A stretch of 64,000 nucleotides of DNA from assembly GCF_004664715.2 (NCBI RefSeq), contig NC_051073.1, forward strand, positions 60,621,379 through 60,685,378. The letters run 5' to 3'. The first letter of the stretch is position 1. Each line of letters starts with the position of its first letter. This DNA comes from Peromyscus leucopus (taxonomy: Eukaryota; Chordata; Mammalia; Rodentia; Cricetidae). The notes under the pieces are model-generated. The model had not been told where the DNA came from. It saw nothing but the letters and a program-made list of their open reading frames with translations, and made no database searches. Positions 1 to 15,076 of this stretch are shown here, piece by piece. Both the position numbers and the translations under genes were made by a program.

Positions 1-684
1 CACGTGCTGCCAAGCCTCAGCCTTTCTCCACGACCCCTTCCATCTTGGAGTTTCTATAGCAGCTGGGCCTGCGCTTTCACTAATGTACGCTCTTGGCCTC
101 GTCTAGTGCCAAGCCTCAGGTGTTCCCCATGACCCCTTCGGGCCTTCCAAACACAAAACCACCTGGAAGACTCGTACACATGCCCACGTTCAGCTGCCAG
201 CATGAAACGCAGCCCTGGCCCCCTCTGGACCACAGCTTCCGTACGTCTACTCTGAGGAACACTTCCCAGAAGATTTCACCTCAGGGATGCTGGTCTCTTC
301 ATCACACCTGATTCCTCAGCCCCAGCTCATCAGCATTAATTGTTCAAGTAAAGCCAAGGTTGCATCTGTAGTGGTACGGACCTCTTGTTACTCATGGTCA
401 GATCTTCAGCTCCAACTGACCAGGCTCTCCAGATTCTTAATTCAAATGTATCACACACAAACAACCCTGGTACAGCTTTGCTTCCCTCTGAAACATCACA
501 AAGCCAGGCTCCCATCGTCGGCACGGTTCTCAGCCTCAGCCTCCCGGTTCCCCCAGAAGCTCACAAAGCTCTGACATTCAACATCTTCTCTAAGCCAAAG
601 TACCAAACTCCTTCACGATCTTCCCGGAACAACTTGGTCAGGTCTGGCGGTTGCTGCGATAGTCCACTCTCTGGTACCAACTTC
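1..684 (-). mobile_element. ERVL/MaLR-like retroviral internal fragment, antisense
   Basis: This stretch resembles a rodent ERV-like internal region known to lie next to the LTR family found immediately to the right. Read on the minus strand, the LTR is followed after four bases by TGGTACCAG at 679-671, which matches the 3' end of tRNA-Leu as a primer-binding site. It contains two related pieces 99 bases apart (CCAAGCCTCAG at 10-20 and 109-119, each followed by ACCCCTTC). No intact viral frame is present. It runs off the left edge. Confidence 0.6.
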
Positions 685-1091
685 TGTCTTCGTTCACTTT
701 CTCTTGCTGTGACAAAGACCGTGACCAAGAGCAGCTTGGGGAGGGAATGGTTTGTTTTCACGGTACAGCTTCCAGTCTATCATGAAGGGAAGGAGGGCAG
801 GAAGACAGGGCAGGAACTCAGGGCAGGACCTGGCTGCAGATCAGAAACTGATCACAGAGGAATGCTGCTTACCAGCTAGTGCATCCCTGGCCTATTCAGT
901 TTCCTTTTGATATAGCCCGGGGTGGCCCAGCCCAGCATGAGTTGGGCTCCTCCACATCGATCATCAGTCAAGAAAATGCACCCCCCAGGCTTGCCGACAG
1001 GCCAATATGATGGAGGCACTTTTTGAATTGAGGCTCCCTCTTCTCTGAATACTCTAGTTTGTATCAAGTGGACAAAAAGCTAAGTGGGTCA
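685..1091 (-). mobile_element. LTR of the ERVL/MaLR-like element (family A)
   Basis: Plus-strand text from TGTCTT to GGTCA is a diverged copy of the same LTR found at 10259, 10933, 38806, 47530 and 61057. Shared blocks include the CTGTGA..AA..CCGTGACCAA segment, the AGGGCAGGAACTCAGGGCAGGA segment in split form, and the final TTTGTATCAAGTGGACA. It adjoins internal sequence on its 3' side in element orientation, so it is a 5' LTR rather than a solo LTR. Confidence 0.65.
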
Positions 1092-1250
1092 CCCCAAATT
1101 TCTAACCCCATGTAACTATAGCTCAGGCCTTTAGGAAGGAAAACAAACCCAACTGAGGTCAGAAGGTTGAGACCCTGATCCACAGGACTCACATCCTTTT
1201 AAGAAAAGGGATTAGTAGCAGAGAAAAGACCGAGGAAGGGCCTGGTGCAG
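1092..1250. mobile_element. Old MLT1-like LTR fragment
   Basis: CCTGATCCACAGGACTCACATCCTTTTAAGAAAAGGG, read in short pieces, resembles the block CCTGATCC..GTCCTTATAAGAAG.GG found in mammalian MLT/MST LTRs. Only this core is recognisable, so boundaries are uncertain. Confidence 0.35.
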
Positions 1251-1369
1251 GGGGATGCCTCCGGCAGGTGCTAATCCAGGTGGCACTTTGAACTTGATCT
1301 TCCAGACTCCAGAGCTACGAGGGACCAAATGCACGAAATGGACGCCATGGGTGGCGCTTGGTCTTGCTC

Positions 1370-1448
1370 TGATCCGGAAATGGAACCTGGGGCCTTACGC
1401 ATGCTTGGCAAGCGCTCTACTACCACCAAGACACACCTCAGCCTCTCG
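1370..1448 (-). mobile_element. ID-type SINE fragment
   Basis: GAACCTGGGGCCTTACGCAT and GCAAGCGCTCTACTACCACC match the reverse complement of the tRNA-derived ID body (the CTTGCC..GCATG..AGGCCCTGGGTTC region). It lacks a clear A-tail and is moderately diverged. Confidence 0.6.
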
Positions 1449-1944
1449 GGCAGTGTGCATGGCAGCTAACTAATACTCTCCTCCCTAGAAAGCAAGGCTC
1501 CAAAGGTCAGCACAGCTCCACCTGACCTTCATCCACAGACATGCCCAGCTCACGTGTCTCTAATTTCCATGCAGGATCCGGGCTGGAGGCATGAAAAGGC
1601 CGGAGGTCACGCTGCCTTCCCGGCAGGGAAAAGAGCATCAGGACCAGTGAGACACCCCTCCTCTCCCTTCTTAGCTCCATTTCCTAGACTCCCCAACATC
1701 CCAGTTGCCCTCAAAGCCCTCCTGCTCTCCCAGGCCCCAGCAGGCCCCCAGAGAGGCTATGTCCTTGAACCACTGCCCTGTGCAATCCGTAAATGAACAT
1801 ACTCGATGTGTTTCTCCAGGCAGCAAGGCTTTATTAAATGCTGAATGTTGGAGAGAGAGGAACAGCTCCTGATTCTCAAAGAAGTCAGAAACCTAAAAGA
1901 AGGAGGAGGAGGAGGTAGAAGATAATGGTGACGTGAGCCATGGG

Positions 1945-2105
1945 GCGGTATCTCAGTCAAAAGTGGGCTCTAAATCCCGATCTCCGGTAGGAGCCGTATG
2001 ATCTGGGATGGTCACCTCACCTCTCCAGGTTCCATTTTTTTTTTTTTTTTTCACTGAAAATGAGAAAGTAGGAAATAGTGGCAGTTTGTTCCCTCTCAGG
2101 CCCCC
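1945..2105 (+). mobile_element. MIR SINE relic interrupted by a T16 run
   Basis: CTCTAAATCCCGATCTCC, then GTATGATCTGGGATGGTCACCTCACCTCTCC, correspond in order to the MIR core (TAAATCCC.GCTCT.. TGTGATCTTGGGCAAGTCAC..CCTCTC). A run of T at about 2035-2051 sits where the MIR continues toward its ..AAAATG.G segment. Confidence 0.55.
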
Positions 2106-2470
2106 TAGCAGTCTGAGATGAAACAAAAAAAAAAAAAAAATTAAAAAGACACAAAATTAAAAGTCGCCGAATGGGATAGCCTGAGAGGTTTGTGGTGTGC
2201 TGGAGAGAAATGCAGAGGAGGTATTCCCAATATGGCCAGAGCCTTGCCCAAGCATGGCTATCTACTCTCCTGTGGGCAAGGAGAGCTACTAAAGGAGTCC
2301 GGACAGCTCACCTCTTTGGCAATCCCTGGCTGCCAGACTCACAGGCAGTTCTGAACTACAGAGCACCCAGGAGCCAAGGCCTACCCGGGTCGCTGGTTCC
2401 TAGAGGAGACAATAGCGCAGGTTCACCCCAGGTTGCCACCTCGCCTACCCAGGCCCCCCAACATCCCTCC

Positions 2471-3001
2471 TGTGAAGGCTAATTTTATATGTCAGTGTGA
2501 TGAGCCGAGGGAAACCTGGGAAGCTGGTAACCCATTATTTCTGGTATGTCTGGGAGGGCGCCGAAGAAATGAGCGTTTGAATTGACAGAGAGTAAAGAAG
2601 ATGGCCCTCGTCGAATGTGGTGCTTCTTCTACCCTGATGAAGACTTGAGTGGAAATGATAGAAGGGTAAATCCTCTCCTCTTGAGTGAAGACATCCACCT
2701 CCGTCAGCCCTCAGACACAGTTTCAGGGTCTCAAACCCTTTGAATTTGGACTGCGATTTACTTCCCCAGACCTAGAGCTTTGGGACTTGAACTAGGGTTT
2801 CGGCTGTTGGCTCCCTGGTTGTTAGGCCTTTAGGTTTGGACTGAGATCACATCTACTGCCATTCTTGCTTTTGCAGGCCAATGGCAGATGGGGGAGTCGT
2901 CTCAGCTTCTACTACTGGTGAGCCAATCCTTCATAATACAGCTCTTGCCACATACCCACATAAATTACCCCGGTGTTTCTCAGAAAAACAGCGAAATATC
3001 C
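2471..3001 (+). mobile_element. Old MaLR-like LTR
   Basis: It begins TGTGAAGGCTAATTTTATAT, the typical TGTGATGGTTAATTTTATGTG start of an old mammalian LTR family. Downstream it has the GAGTAAAG..GATGGCCCTC..AATGTGG block and the GTGAGCCAATCCTTCATAAT block. It is diverged and without a recognisable TSD. Confidence 0.5.
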
Positions 3002-4745
3002 GGAGTGCCCCAGAGAGAGCTCCGTATGCCGGTGTCCCATGATGACCCCATCAAGAGTGCCTGTACTGGCCCACAGCTAAAAGTACTCAAACACCTTCCC
3101 TGCGTATGTCCCATAGGCTAGGGGTGAGGGGTACTACCCATTTGGGGCCCCCTTCCCGCACCCCCTTTTCTTTACCTACTAAACTCTCATTCTTTCAAAA
3201 GGAACATCTCTCCTTTACCCATCCTTCCTTCTCCATCATGCCTTATCAGCCTCTCCCCACAACTTCCATAGCATGCTCTCCAGGAATCCTTCCCTCTCCA
3301 ACTGATCTTTCCAGAACAGAGCAAGTCCACACCCCTACATGGCTCCACTTGATAAGCCCTCGAGGCTCCAGCATGAAGCAGTTGTGATGTCTAGCCTCAT
3401 CTTCCACCTGCCTCAGGTAGCCCCATACTTGGGTCCCCAGAAAAGGCTAACACCAGCTTTTCCTCCTCAGCAAGGCCATGCAGCCAGTCTCTAACACCAG
3501 CTGAGTCCTGAAACTCCCTGGGCTCCGCCTCTGCCATCTGTCCCCCGCCCCCTCAGAGTCCCTCCCCTACCTCGGGCTTCTCCTCATTGTGTTGGATTGC
3601 CTTGGGTTAAGAGTGATCTGTGCACTTGTCAGAGACACCCCCAACCCCCCAAGCACAAATGACAAGCTTCTTGTGGGCGAGGTCTGCACCCTCCTCATCA
3701 CTGTGTCCCCAACAGAGAGAGACACGGCATAGCTGTTCCCTCAAATAAACTGAACAACCCGTTCCTTGGAGGGAGCCGGCTGGGGCGGGCTGCCAAGGTG
3801 CGCTGCGGAGGGCCGTGGCGCTGGCTGCTACGTCGGGAGCCGCATCACCCACCCTGGGGACAGACAGGTCTCTTCTGTCCAGCACAGCATGATTGTAAGT
3901 TTATGAGTCATGGTCACAAGGCCACAGCAGCTTAATGAGGGACATGCTCTATCCACCCTCACATTCACGGACAGACACACCCCAGACAGAGAGACCTTGT
4001 CCCGCTCAGGGATCTGAGCTGAGGCTCTAGGAGCAGATATGTCCACACCCAAGTCCACTGTCACCTGTCCTCTCCAGGGGCTTATTACTGTCCCCTCTGT
4101 CTCCCTGCCCTCCACTTCCAGCAGGACTGAACTGGGGAGTTCAGTAAGAAACCAAGGCAGAAAGCCTTTGGGGGAGGGTGATCTGTACCCCGAGCTCTTT
4201 AAATGGCCCCATCTCCTGGCCTGCTCAGCAAGTGGCTACCGGCGGTGGTGTGGATGGACCATATCCCCATCTTCCAAACACCACAAGAGGGGAGGCATAA
4301 ACAACAGAAGCTGGTAGTCTTACGGTTCTGGAGGCCAGAAGCCCAAACCAGAGGGTGAGAGAGTCACTTCCTCCTAAGTGTCACAAGGGAGAATCAGTTC
4401 CCTGCCACTCACTCAGCACGGTTCCCCCCCCCCCGCCTTGTCCCTCTGCTGGCAGATTCCCATTTTGTCTTCGGGTCATCTATCCATTCTGTCACGGTAT
4501 CCAAATCCCACCTTTGTGCAAACACGCCAGTCATTATTCATTAGGGCCAACCCTACCCACTTCATCCCAAGCCAGTCATCTGCAAAGGAAAGATGGCCAC
4601 ACACACAGGCACAGGCGCTGCGGGTCAGAACTTCAGCACAATCCACAGGTAACAGGCCCCAGGGAGAGGAGCCAGTGGAGATACGATTACTTCTCTTGCT
4701 ATTGAAGTAATAAGTATAAAAGAGAGAACCCTCAAAGGGCAGACC
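3002..4745. other. Unique intronic sequence, nothing recognised
   Basis: No repeat family, coding segment or strong motif is recognisable apart from a short C run near 4424-4434. Open frames here are short and lack homology. Confidence 0.5.
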
Positions 4746-4749
4746 TTGT

Positions 4750-4945
4750 GCTTCACCGTTTATTATAAACACGTTTAACAACAGCACGAGGCAGGTCACT
4801 TTTATTAGCTCCACTTCCTGGTGAGAAAGCTGAGACCCAGAAGGATTACCTAACCAGCCCAAGCTCAGTGATGAGGGACAGCCCCAGGACGCAAACCCAG
4901 GTGGTCCTCAGCCCATGCCCTACAATAACCATAACACACTACATT
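4750..4945 (-). mobile_element. MIR SINE relic
   Basis: GAGAAAGCTGAGACCCAGAAGGATTACCTAACC, in short pieces, followed by GCAAACCCAGGTGGTC, follows the reverse-complement MIR order (GAGGAAACTGAGGC..GAGGTTAAGTAACTTGCCCAA..CGAACCCAGG). Confidence 0.65.
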
Positions 4946-5440
4946 AGCCTTTATGCCAGTTCCGGGCAGTTCAGACATTCTCTCATCCGGACACCTTGTC
5001 CTAACTCTAGGGTGTAGCTGTGGTCCACTATGCCACCAGACTGAGCCATCCGTGAAGGGTTCTCACAAGTCAAGTGCCCCCTATACCCTGGCTCAAATCA
5101 CCACCCAAAGACATATGGGATGTGAAGGGCAGCGGAGGGGGGGGGCACAGAAAAAAGATGGAGCTCACTGTCTCAATTTCCAAGGCCAACTCCACCCAAC
5201 CCCAAATGAGCATCACTTCCACTGCTCTGCCATAGTGGAAAGTATTTGCTGGTTTGCTCTATGGGCTTTTGATTTCATGGGCGAGGATCGTGGGAGAGGG
5301 AGGCGAGCCGGAAAAGTCTGCAACTTGCTGCCTTCCAGAACCTACCACCATCCCTGGGGTACTCACTACAGCCCTGGCCTGGGGCCAGCCCCTCCACTCA
5401 CAGCCGTCTCTATAACCATGTGTGTTTGCTGCTGACTACG
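4946..5440. other. Unique intronic sequence, nothing recognised
   Basis: No recognisable repeat or coding homology; it ends at the GTT tract. Confidence 0.45.
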
Positions 5441-5468
5441 TGTTGTTGTTGTTGTTGTTGTTGTTGTT
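5441..5468. repeat. (GTT)n microsatellite
   Basis: About nine perfect GTT units. Confidence 0.95.
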
Positions 5469-5809
5469 ACTGTTGTAATAATCACATTACCCAATGCTTC
5501 TTCCCTGGCCACTCCGGGGACGGCACAGACATGAGCTCATAATAATGCGGTCTTCAGTGGAAGCAAGAGACCTTGTGGGCACGGGGACTGCCAGCTCCCT
5601 CCCAGGCAGAGAGGGGCCCTCCAAGGGCTCTGCCCAGCTACTGCTTCAGCCAGAGCTTTCCCTCGCTTCTTCAGGAAACCGGCACCAAAGCTGAGTCTAG
5701 CTGTATGCGTTGCAGGCAAACAAAAAAAAAATGAGTGGGCACAGTGGAGGAGCTGGTGGTTTGCGTACGTCTGTCTGCGGGGTTTCCAGGGGCAATGGGG
5801 AAAGTTGAT

Positions 5810-5900
5810 AAACTAACTCTCACAACAGCTCCATGGGGTGGACAGCAACAGTTCCAAGGTCAGGTCCTTGTCCAAGTAAGCACTAACTTACAGACAGGTA
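5810..5900 (-). mobile_element. Probable MIR fragment
   Basis: CTCTCACAACAGCTCCATGG followed by AAGGTCAGGTCCTTGTCC and GTAAGCACT resembles the reverse-complement MIR segment CCTCACAACAACCCTATGAGG. It is weak and short. Confidence 0.35.
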
Positions 5901-9618
<3,718 letters not shown>

Positions 9619-9992
9619 CCCAAATGCTGTGGAATATTTGTTTACATTGTGAAGATGTGTCTTTGCCAAGGCACTTCTGATTGGTTTAATAAAGAGATGA
9701 ATGGCCAGTAGCTAGGCAGGAAGAGGCTAAGTGGGACTTCTGGGGACAGAGAGGACTCTGGGAAGGAGAAAGGTGGAGACTCCAGGAGATGCAGAACAAG
9801 CAGGATGTGCATAAGAGGTAACAGCCACGAGCCACATCACAGAACAAAGATTAATATAAATAGGTCAATTTAAGTTATAAGAGCTATTTGGAAACAAGCC
9901 TAAGCTATAGGCTGAGCTTTCATAACCAATAATAAGTTTCCATCTCATTATTTGTGAGCTGGTGGCCGACGAAAAAGCTTGATACACCCAAA
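9619..9992 (+). mobile_element. Solo LTR with exact 6-bp TSD (family B)
   Basis: The LTR runs 9625-9986, from TGCTGTGGAATATTTG to GCTTGATACA. It is flanked by CCCAAA at 9619-9624 and again at 9987-9992, an exact 6-bp TSD. TG..CA ends and AATAAA in the segment GGTTTAATAAAGAGATGAATGG mark an LTR. A 6-bp duplication fits class II (ERVK/IAP-type) integrases. Related copies lie at 58773-59308 and 62882-63420. It is 362 bp, shorter than its relatives because it has only one of the roughly 47-bp 5' repeat units. Confidence 0.88.
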
Positions 9993-10258
9993 GACCACCA
10001 GTGTGGGGAGAGCAGCGGGCAGTGAGGCCTAAGGAAGGAGGCCTCAGACTACACTGGCTGAGATAGTATCTGCCAAGGTAAGTGACTGCCACATCCATGA
10101 ATACAGTTCCCTGCTCCTGAGTGAGTGACCAGCTAGGAAGGACCTATGGCTGGGGTGTGTGACTAGGGAAGTCCCTGGGGAGGAAAAGCCAGGAGGTTGA
10201 ATGTCTGCATGTCTAATGGATGAAAAGAGAGCTCTTGCTTGAGGGAAGGAGACTGGCG

Positions 10259-10630
10259 TACTTAGGATTACTGCTGCTGTGATGAAACACCATGACCAAA
10301 GCAACATGGGGAGGAAAGGGTTTATTAGGCTTACACTTCCATATCACTGTCCATCACTGAAGGAAGTCGGGACAGGAACTCAAGCAGAGCAGGAACCCAG
10401 AGGCAGGAGCTGATGCAGAGGCTGTGGAGGGGAGCTGCTTACCGGCTTGCTCAGCCTGCTTTCTAATAGAACCCAGGACCACCAGCCAGGGATGGCTCCA
10501 CCCACCATGGGCTGGGTCCTCCCTCATCAATGCCCTCCCAGCAGGAACTTGTGGAGGCATCTTCTCAACTGAGGCTCCCTCCTTTCAGATGACTCAAGCT
10601 TGTGTCACGTTGACATAAAACAAGCCAGCA
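10259..10630 (-). mobile_element. LTR, family A, truncated ends
   Basis: CTGCTGTGATGAAACACCAT, GGGGAGGAAAGGGTTTATT and the final GACATAAAACAAGCCAGCA mark a full-length-like antisense copy of family A. The left end has lost the TGTCTTAG terminus, and no convincing TSD is seen. Confidence 0.85.
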
Positions 10631-10932
10631 GAGGCTGGGATGGGACATCTACAGCCCAAGAAAAGACAAGGCGGCTCTGTAGGGTTACCCAGTCCCCCTA
10701 TGAAAGAAGCGATCCCTAGACACCTGAGGAGACAGTCTACTGGTGGAGGGATGTAAGCAAAGGGCCTGGCCCCTAGTTGCCAGGGCAAAGAGAAGCTAAT
10801 ACGTAAGTGCCCAGAGTTTCGAATGTCAGCCGCCCATCTTTACTCCAGGCTCTTCCCGGTGGAGTGGGACCATGAAGGCTGACATGACAGGCATCTTCTC
10901 TCGGTACAATGAGATAATGTGTACATTCTCCT

Positions 10933-11343
10933 TGTCTTAGTTGGAGTTTCTATTGCTGCGATGAAACACGATGACCAAAGTCAAGTTGGGGAGGAAAGGG
11001 TTTATTTGGCTTACACTTCAGCCTTGCTGTTCATCACTGAAGGAAGTCAGGACAGGAACTCAGACAGGGCAGGATCCTGGAAGCAGGAGCTGATGCAGAG
11101 GTCATGGAGGGGAGCTGCTTAATGGCTTGCTTCCCATGGCTTGCTCAGCCCACCTTCTTATAGAACCCAGGACCAGCAGCCCAGGGATGACACCACCCAC
11201 CAGGGACTGGTCCCTCCCCCGCTGATCACTAAATGAGAAAATACTTTATAGCTGGGTCTCTAGGAGGCATTTCCTCAGCTGAGGTTCCTTCCTCTAATGA
11301 CTCTAGCTTGTGTCAAGTTGGCACACAAAAACTACCCAGTACA
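10933..11343 (-). mobile_element. Solo LTR, family A, exact 5-bp TSD
   Basis: Plus-strand boundaries are TGTCTTAGTTGGAGTTTC and CTACCCAGTACA, so the element reads TG..CA on the minus strand. CTCCT at 10928-10932 is repeated at 11344-11348. A 5-bp TSD is expected of ERVL/MaLR LTRs. Because it has its own TSD it is not the partner LTR of the neighbouring copy at 10259. Confidence 0.9.
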
Positions 11344-11814
11344 CTCCTATACACAAGCTCTCTTAAAGAACCCCCAGTGTCTCCAAACCCCCAATCCCAT
11401 GGCATAGATGCCTACCTTCCTCCTAGCCTCATCCCACCCAGGCAGCAGCCTTACCTTCCCAGCATATCTTCCCGCATCCTCTGGAAGCGTGTTGCGGGTT
11501 CTCAGAGTTCTTACCTTCACAGCCTAGCTCCTGCGGTCCTCTGATCAGGACTGCTTGTCCCCATGTCACTGCCAATGAACCCAACTCCCCACTAGCTCCC
11601 AGGTCATGTCTTCAAGGGAAGCCTCCTCCGACCTCCTGGAACCAGACAAGCTACACCATTCCCTCCCTGCAGAACCAGCATGCTTTGTTTCTCCCGCTAA
11701 ACTGTACACATCACACTGTGCCCAGCAGGCATACGTGCCCCTCTCTCCACACGGAGAGAGGAGCCCAGACGCTACAGCAGGCTGCCCACTTGCGTGACCA
11801 TGTGACAAATTACC

Positions 11815-11965
11815 TAGACTGCCATGTCTCAACACCCTTACCTCCAAAATGGGGGGGGCGACAAGGTCAGTGTTCCCCATACAGGGCCATGTCGAGATTG
11901 AATGAGTTGATGGAATCCATACAGTACACACTGCAGGCACCATTGGAAGATCTGCCAGGGAGGGG
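11815..11965 (+). mobile_element. MIR SINE relic
   Basis: CTTACCTCCAAAATGGGG followed by GATTGAATGAGTTGATGGAATCCATACAGTACAC, in pieces, matches MIR (CCTCATCTGTAAAATGGGG .. GATTAAATGAG) in plus orientation. Confidence 0.65.
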
Positions 11966-12764
11966 AGGGGGCTGGAGCCCCTTCATCTTGGCTTCCCAGA
12001 GCCTAACACGTGAGAGGTATGTGTTTTTAATATTCAGTCTAACCAACAGTGGGTGCCAGTACCCAGGGGGGCAGAACTGACATTACCCAAAATAAAGTCA
12101 ATTTGGAGATGATATATCCTGTTTGGGGACATGCTGAGCTCAAGAAAATGGAGGGACACTGACTAGGAGATCAGTGGTTGGGGACCCATGAGAGAGGCTG
12201 AGGCTTGAAGAAACATTTGAGACCTGTGCTGTCTGGCTGAAAGGCTGCCACCCCAGGTGTGTGGTACACCACTTCCCTCAGCAGGCCTGTGTGGGTCTCC
12301 TTTCCTATTCACTCACATACCCTGTGATACACACACAGGAAGGACCTTCAGAGACCATCCCACCGTCGTCAGACGGGGAAACAGAGGCAGGGGTGGGCGT
12401 CTTGTAAGGACTGCTGTAGCTGCAGCCACACAGTGCAGTACCATAGCTGGTGTGCAGCCACCTGGAAATGCGGTGTGTCGGCCTCCTCTCTCTGGCTAGT
12501 AACATAGATCCTGCTATCAGGCTGTCTTAGCTCCCAGCCCCTGGCTTAGACTGTCTAATCCAGACACTCTCCTCTGAAGCTTCCTCTGAAGCTTCCTCCA
12601 GCTCTGTCCCCTGAGGACTGCCAGGGAGAATCTCTGCACAAGTTCCCACCATAGACTATACCCACCTCACTCACTAAGCCTGCCTCTAGCAGGAATCCAC
12701 GTGGCTGAAAGCCACACAGAAACCAACACCTCTATGGAGGGACCTTTGACTTGGAGAGAGGGTC
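11966..12764. other. Unique intronic sequence, nothing firm
   Basis: CAGACGGGGAAACAGAGGC near 12371 could be a trace of a MIR tail; otherwise nothing is recognised. Confidence 0.35.
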
Positions 12765-12932
12765 TCAAGCATCCCATAGTGACTTGAACTTCTGATCCTT
12801 CAGCCCTTCAAGTGCTGGAATTACAGACCTGCCCTGCCATTACCAGTTTACATGGTGCTAGGCCCTGAAACCAGTGCTTTTGAGTATGCTAAGCACTCAC
12901 TCTGCCTCTGAGTACACTCCTAGCCCAAGGAG
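12765..12932 (-). mobile_element. B4-type SINE (B1 plus ID parts), diverged
   Basis: GAGGGTCTCAAGCATCCCAT, AGTGCTGGAATTACAGAC and then the ID-like GCTAAGCACTCACTCTGCC with a CTCCTAGCCC end follow the reverse-complement order of B1 followed by ID. It is heavily diverged. Confidence 0.5.
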
Positions 12933-13084
12933 GAGGGAATCTAGATAACCTCAGCCCTTGCTCTGCCTGGGAAAGACACTGGAGAGCTCCCAGGTCACCT
13001 GCCTCAAATGTGGGGGTGCCAACCTAAGAGGCAGTTGGCTGGGCTCTGCTCTCCTGTTAGTGAACCAGACTTTTCCGCAAGTAA

Positions 13085-13488
13085 CTGAGTGTGGTGGCTC
13101 TTCTTGGTTGTCAACTTAACTACATCTGGAATGAACTAAAACCCAAATGACTGGACACACCTGTGAGGGCTTTTCTTTTTTCTTAGTTAAACCCACTTCT
13201 AATCCAGATCTTTGAGGTGGGAAGATCCACCTTTAATCCGGACCACACCTTCTGCTGGCACCCTGTATAAAGGCTACAGAAGAAGGAAGCACTCTCTTTC
13301 TTTACCTTCTTGCTCTTGCCCTTCACTGGCATTAGAGCCTGCTTCTTCAAGATTCCAGTGTCTACAAGAAGTCCAGCTCAAACATCCAGCCTCGTGAACC
13401 AAGCAACTACTGGATCCTCGGACCTGCCATTCATAGGCAGCCATTATTGGATTAGCTGGACCATAGCCTCCAAGTCATTCTAATAAAC

Positions 13489-13548
<60 letters not shown>

Positions 13549-13668
13549 CCTCCCTCCCTCCCTACACACACACAGACACACACACACACACACACACACA
13601 GAGACAGAGACAGAGAGATTCATTATATAAGTTCTGTTATTCTAGATAACCCTGACTAATACACTGAG
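13085..13668 (+). mobile_element. Complete MaLR-like LTR with exact 5-bp TSD
   Basis: The LTR spans 13090-13663 (TGTGGTGGCTCTTCTTGG to CCCTGACTAATACA). CTGAG at 13085-13089 recurs at 13664-13668. A polyadenylation signal AATAAA lies at 13482-13487, directly before a (TC)n(CCCT)n(AC)n tract (13492-13618) that has inflated the R/U5 region. The 5-bp TSD and TG..CA ends support an ERVL/MaLR origin; I recognise the family as common in rodents but do not name the subfamily. Confidence 0.9.
13492..13618. repeat. Compound (TC)n(CCCT)n(AC)n(GACA)n tract inside the LTR
   Basis: The tract passes from TC units through CCCT units and CACACA to GAGACAGAGACAGAGAG and lies wholly inside the LTR, 3' of its AATAAA. 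Confidence 0.95.
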
Positions 13669-15005
13669 GAATGGAATTTTTAAACAGACCTCCCTGTTTG
13701 TTGTACTCCTGGTACAAATGGGTCTGGAAACCACTGGGGCACCAGCTTAGGATGTGACCACTGGAGACCCACTGTGTCACCTGTTCCAATTTCCTTATCT
13801 GTAAAATGTTCTTATCTGAAAAAGGGGCAGCATCAACTGCCTGGTCTAATTTGTGTTTCTGTAAGGGCATACCGCAGACATAAAAAGCAGAAATGAGTAT
13901 GGCTGTGGTTCTGGAAGCTGGGACAGTGGTGTGGGCAGAACTCACCCATTTACCTGGACCCCATTCCCATGATAGCAGCATTAGCCCAGAGTCCCTGTCA
14001 CCTCACTGTCTCTCCAATGACCCTTGGACACTGCTGCACTAGGGGCTTTTTCTAGCCCGTGGACTTTAGGGCACGCATGCAAACCACAGCCCCTACCCAC
14101 TGGGAGATAAGGAAGATCAAATAAATCACTAGGTGCTTGGTATTGCATGTGGTAAATGTGTGACAAATGGTAGGGTTTGGCAAGGCTGTCTTCAGGAGGA
14201 TGGGCATTTCTGAAAGATATTTCCACTCGACTAAAAATTTCCCAAAGGGAAGGGCAAAGTCTGCTCTTTGCTCTCCATGCCCAGGGCACTGGAGTTTCTG
14301 ACACAGAAGACAGGGATGCTGTTCTCCAAAACACCTCCATGCCCATCCCATGACCTAGCCCTTGCCAGGCAACAGGAGTAAAAGCGAGCATCCCCACTCT
14401 CTTCTGGCATCTCAAACCTTTCTTCTCCCCACAACAAAAAGCCAAGAACGCTCCCTCATCTCCTCCCAGGGACATGTCTGCGCCATCCTCCTCCCTTACC
14501 CATCCAGCATCTTCCCAAAGGTCTCCTCTGCCAGGAGCCTGGACGTCAGGATACACACGCGCACACACAGGGATGCCTTCCCCTAAGACCATCTAGCAAC
14601 GCAGTCCCAAGCGGGTGCAGGGAAAGGAGAACAAATCCTTGTGTGAGGGCCACATGTGCCCCACTTGTGTGTCCAGCCCAGGCTGCCTAGTTTCTGGAAA
14701 CCTTTCAACACTCTGCCTTACCCCCATACCAGCACCCAGCTCTATCCGCCCTTCCCAGATCACCTGCCTTTCCATAACCTGAACTGGAGTGTGGGGTCCC
14801 AGCTGTCTCAAGTGTAGCAGCAGACCCTAGAGAGAGGATGCCTCACATTACTCCAGGGTCTACCTGTGGACCAGACACATGAGCGGGCGCTCTTTCCTCA
14901 GCAAATTCCAGTGACTACCCACAGCACACATACACAGGCCCTCTGCCCACTCCTGGGATTACAGAATGGGGCCGTCTCTACCTTTTCCTTTCCTTAAGAG
15001 AAATC
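13669..15005. other. Unique intronic sequence, nothing recognised
   Basis: Contains the 203-codon minus-strand open frame 13981-14592, which has no recognisable domain or coding character and is not called a gene. Confidence 0.45.
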
Positions 15006-15076
15006 AGGCAGCTGAGTGTGGTGGTATACACCTGTTAGACAGAGGGAGACCCTGTCTCAACAAACAAACAAACAAT
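15006..15076 (+). mobile_element. B1 SINE fragment
   Basis: GCTGAGTGTGGTGGTATACACC joins directly to GACCCTGTCTCAACAAACAA: B1 start and B1 tail with the middle deleted. Confidence 0.65.

Noticed and set aside
13981..14592. 203-codon minus-strand frame
   Set aside because: No recognisable domain, overlapped by other open frames on the same strand, single block without splice context. Treated as chance.
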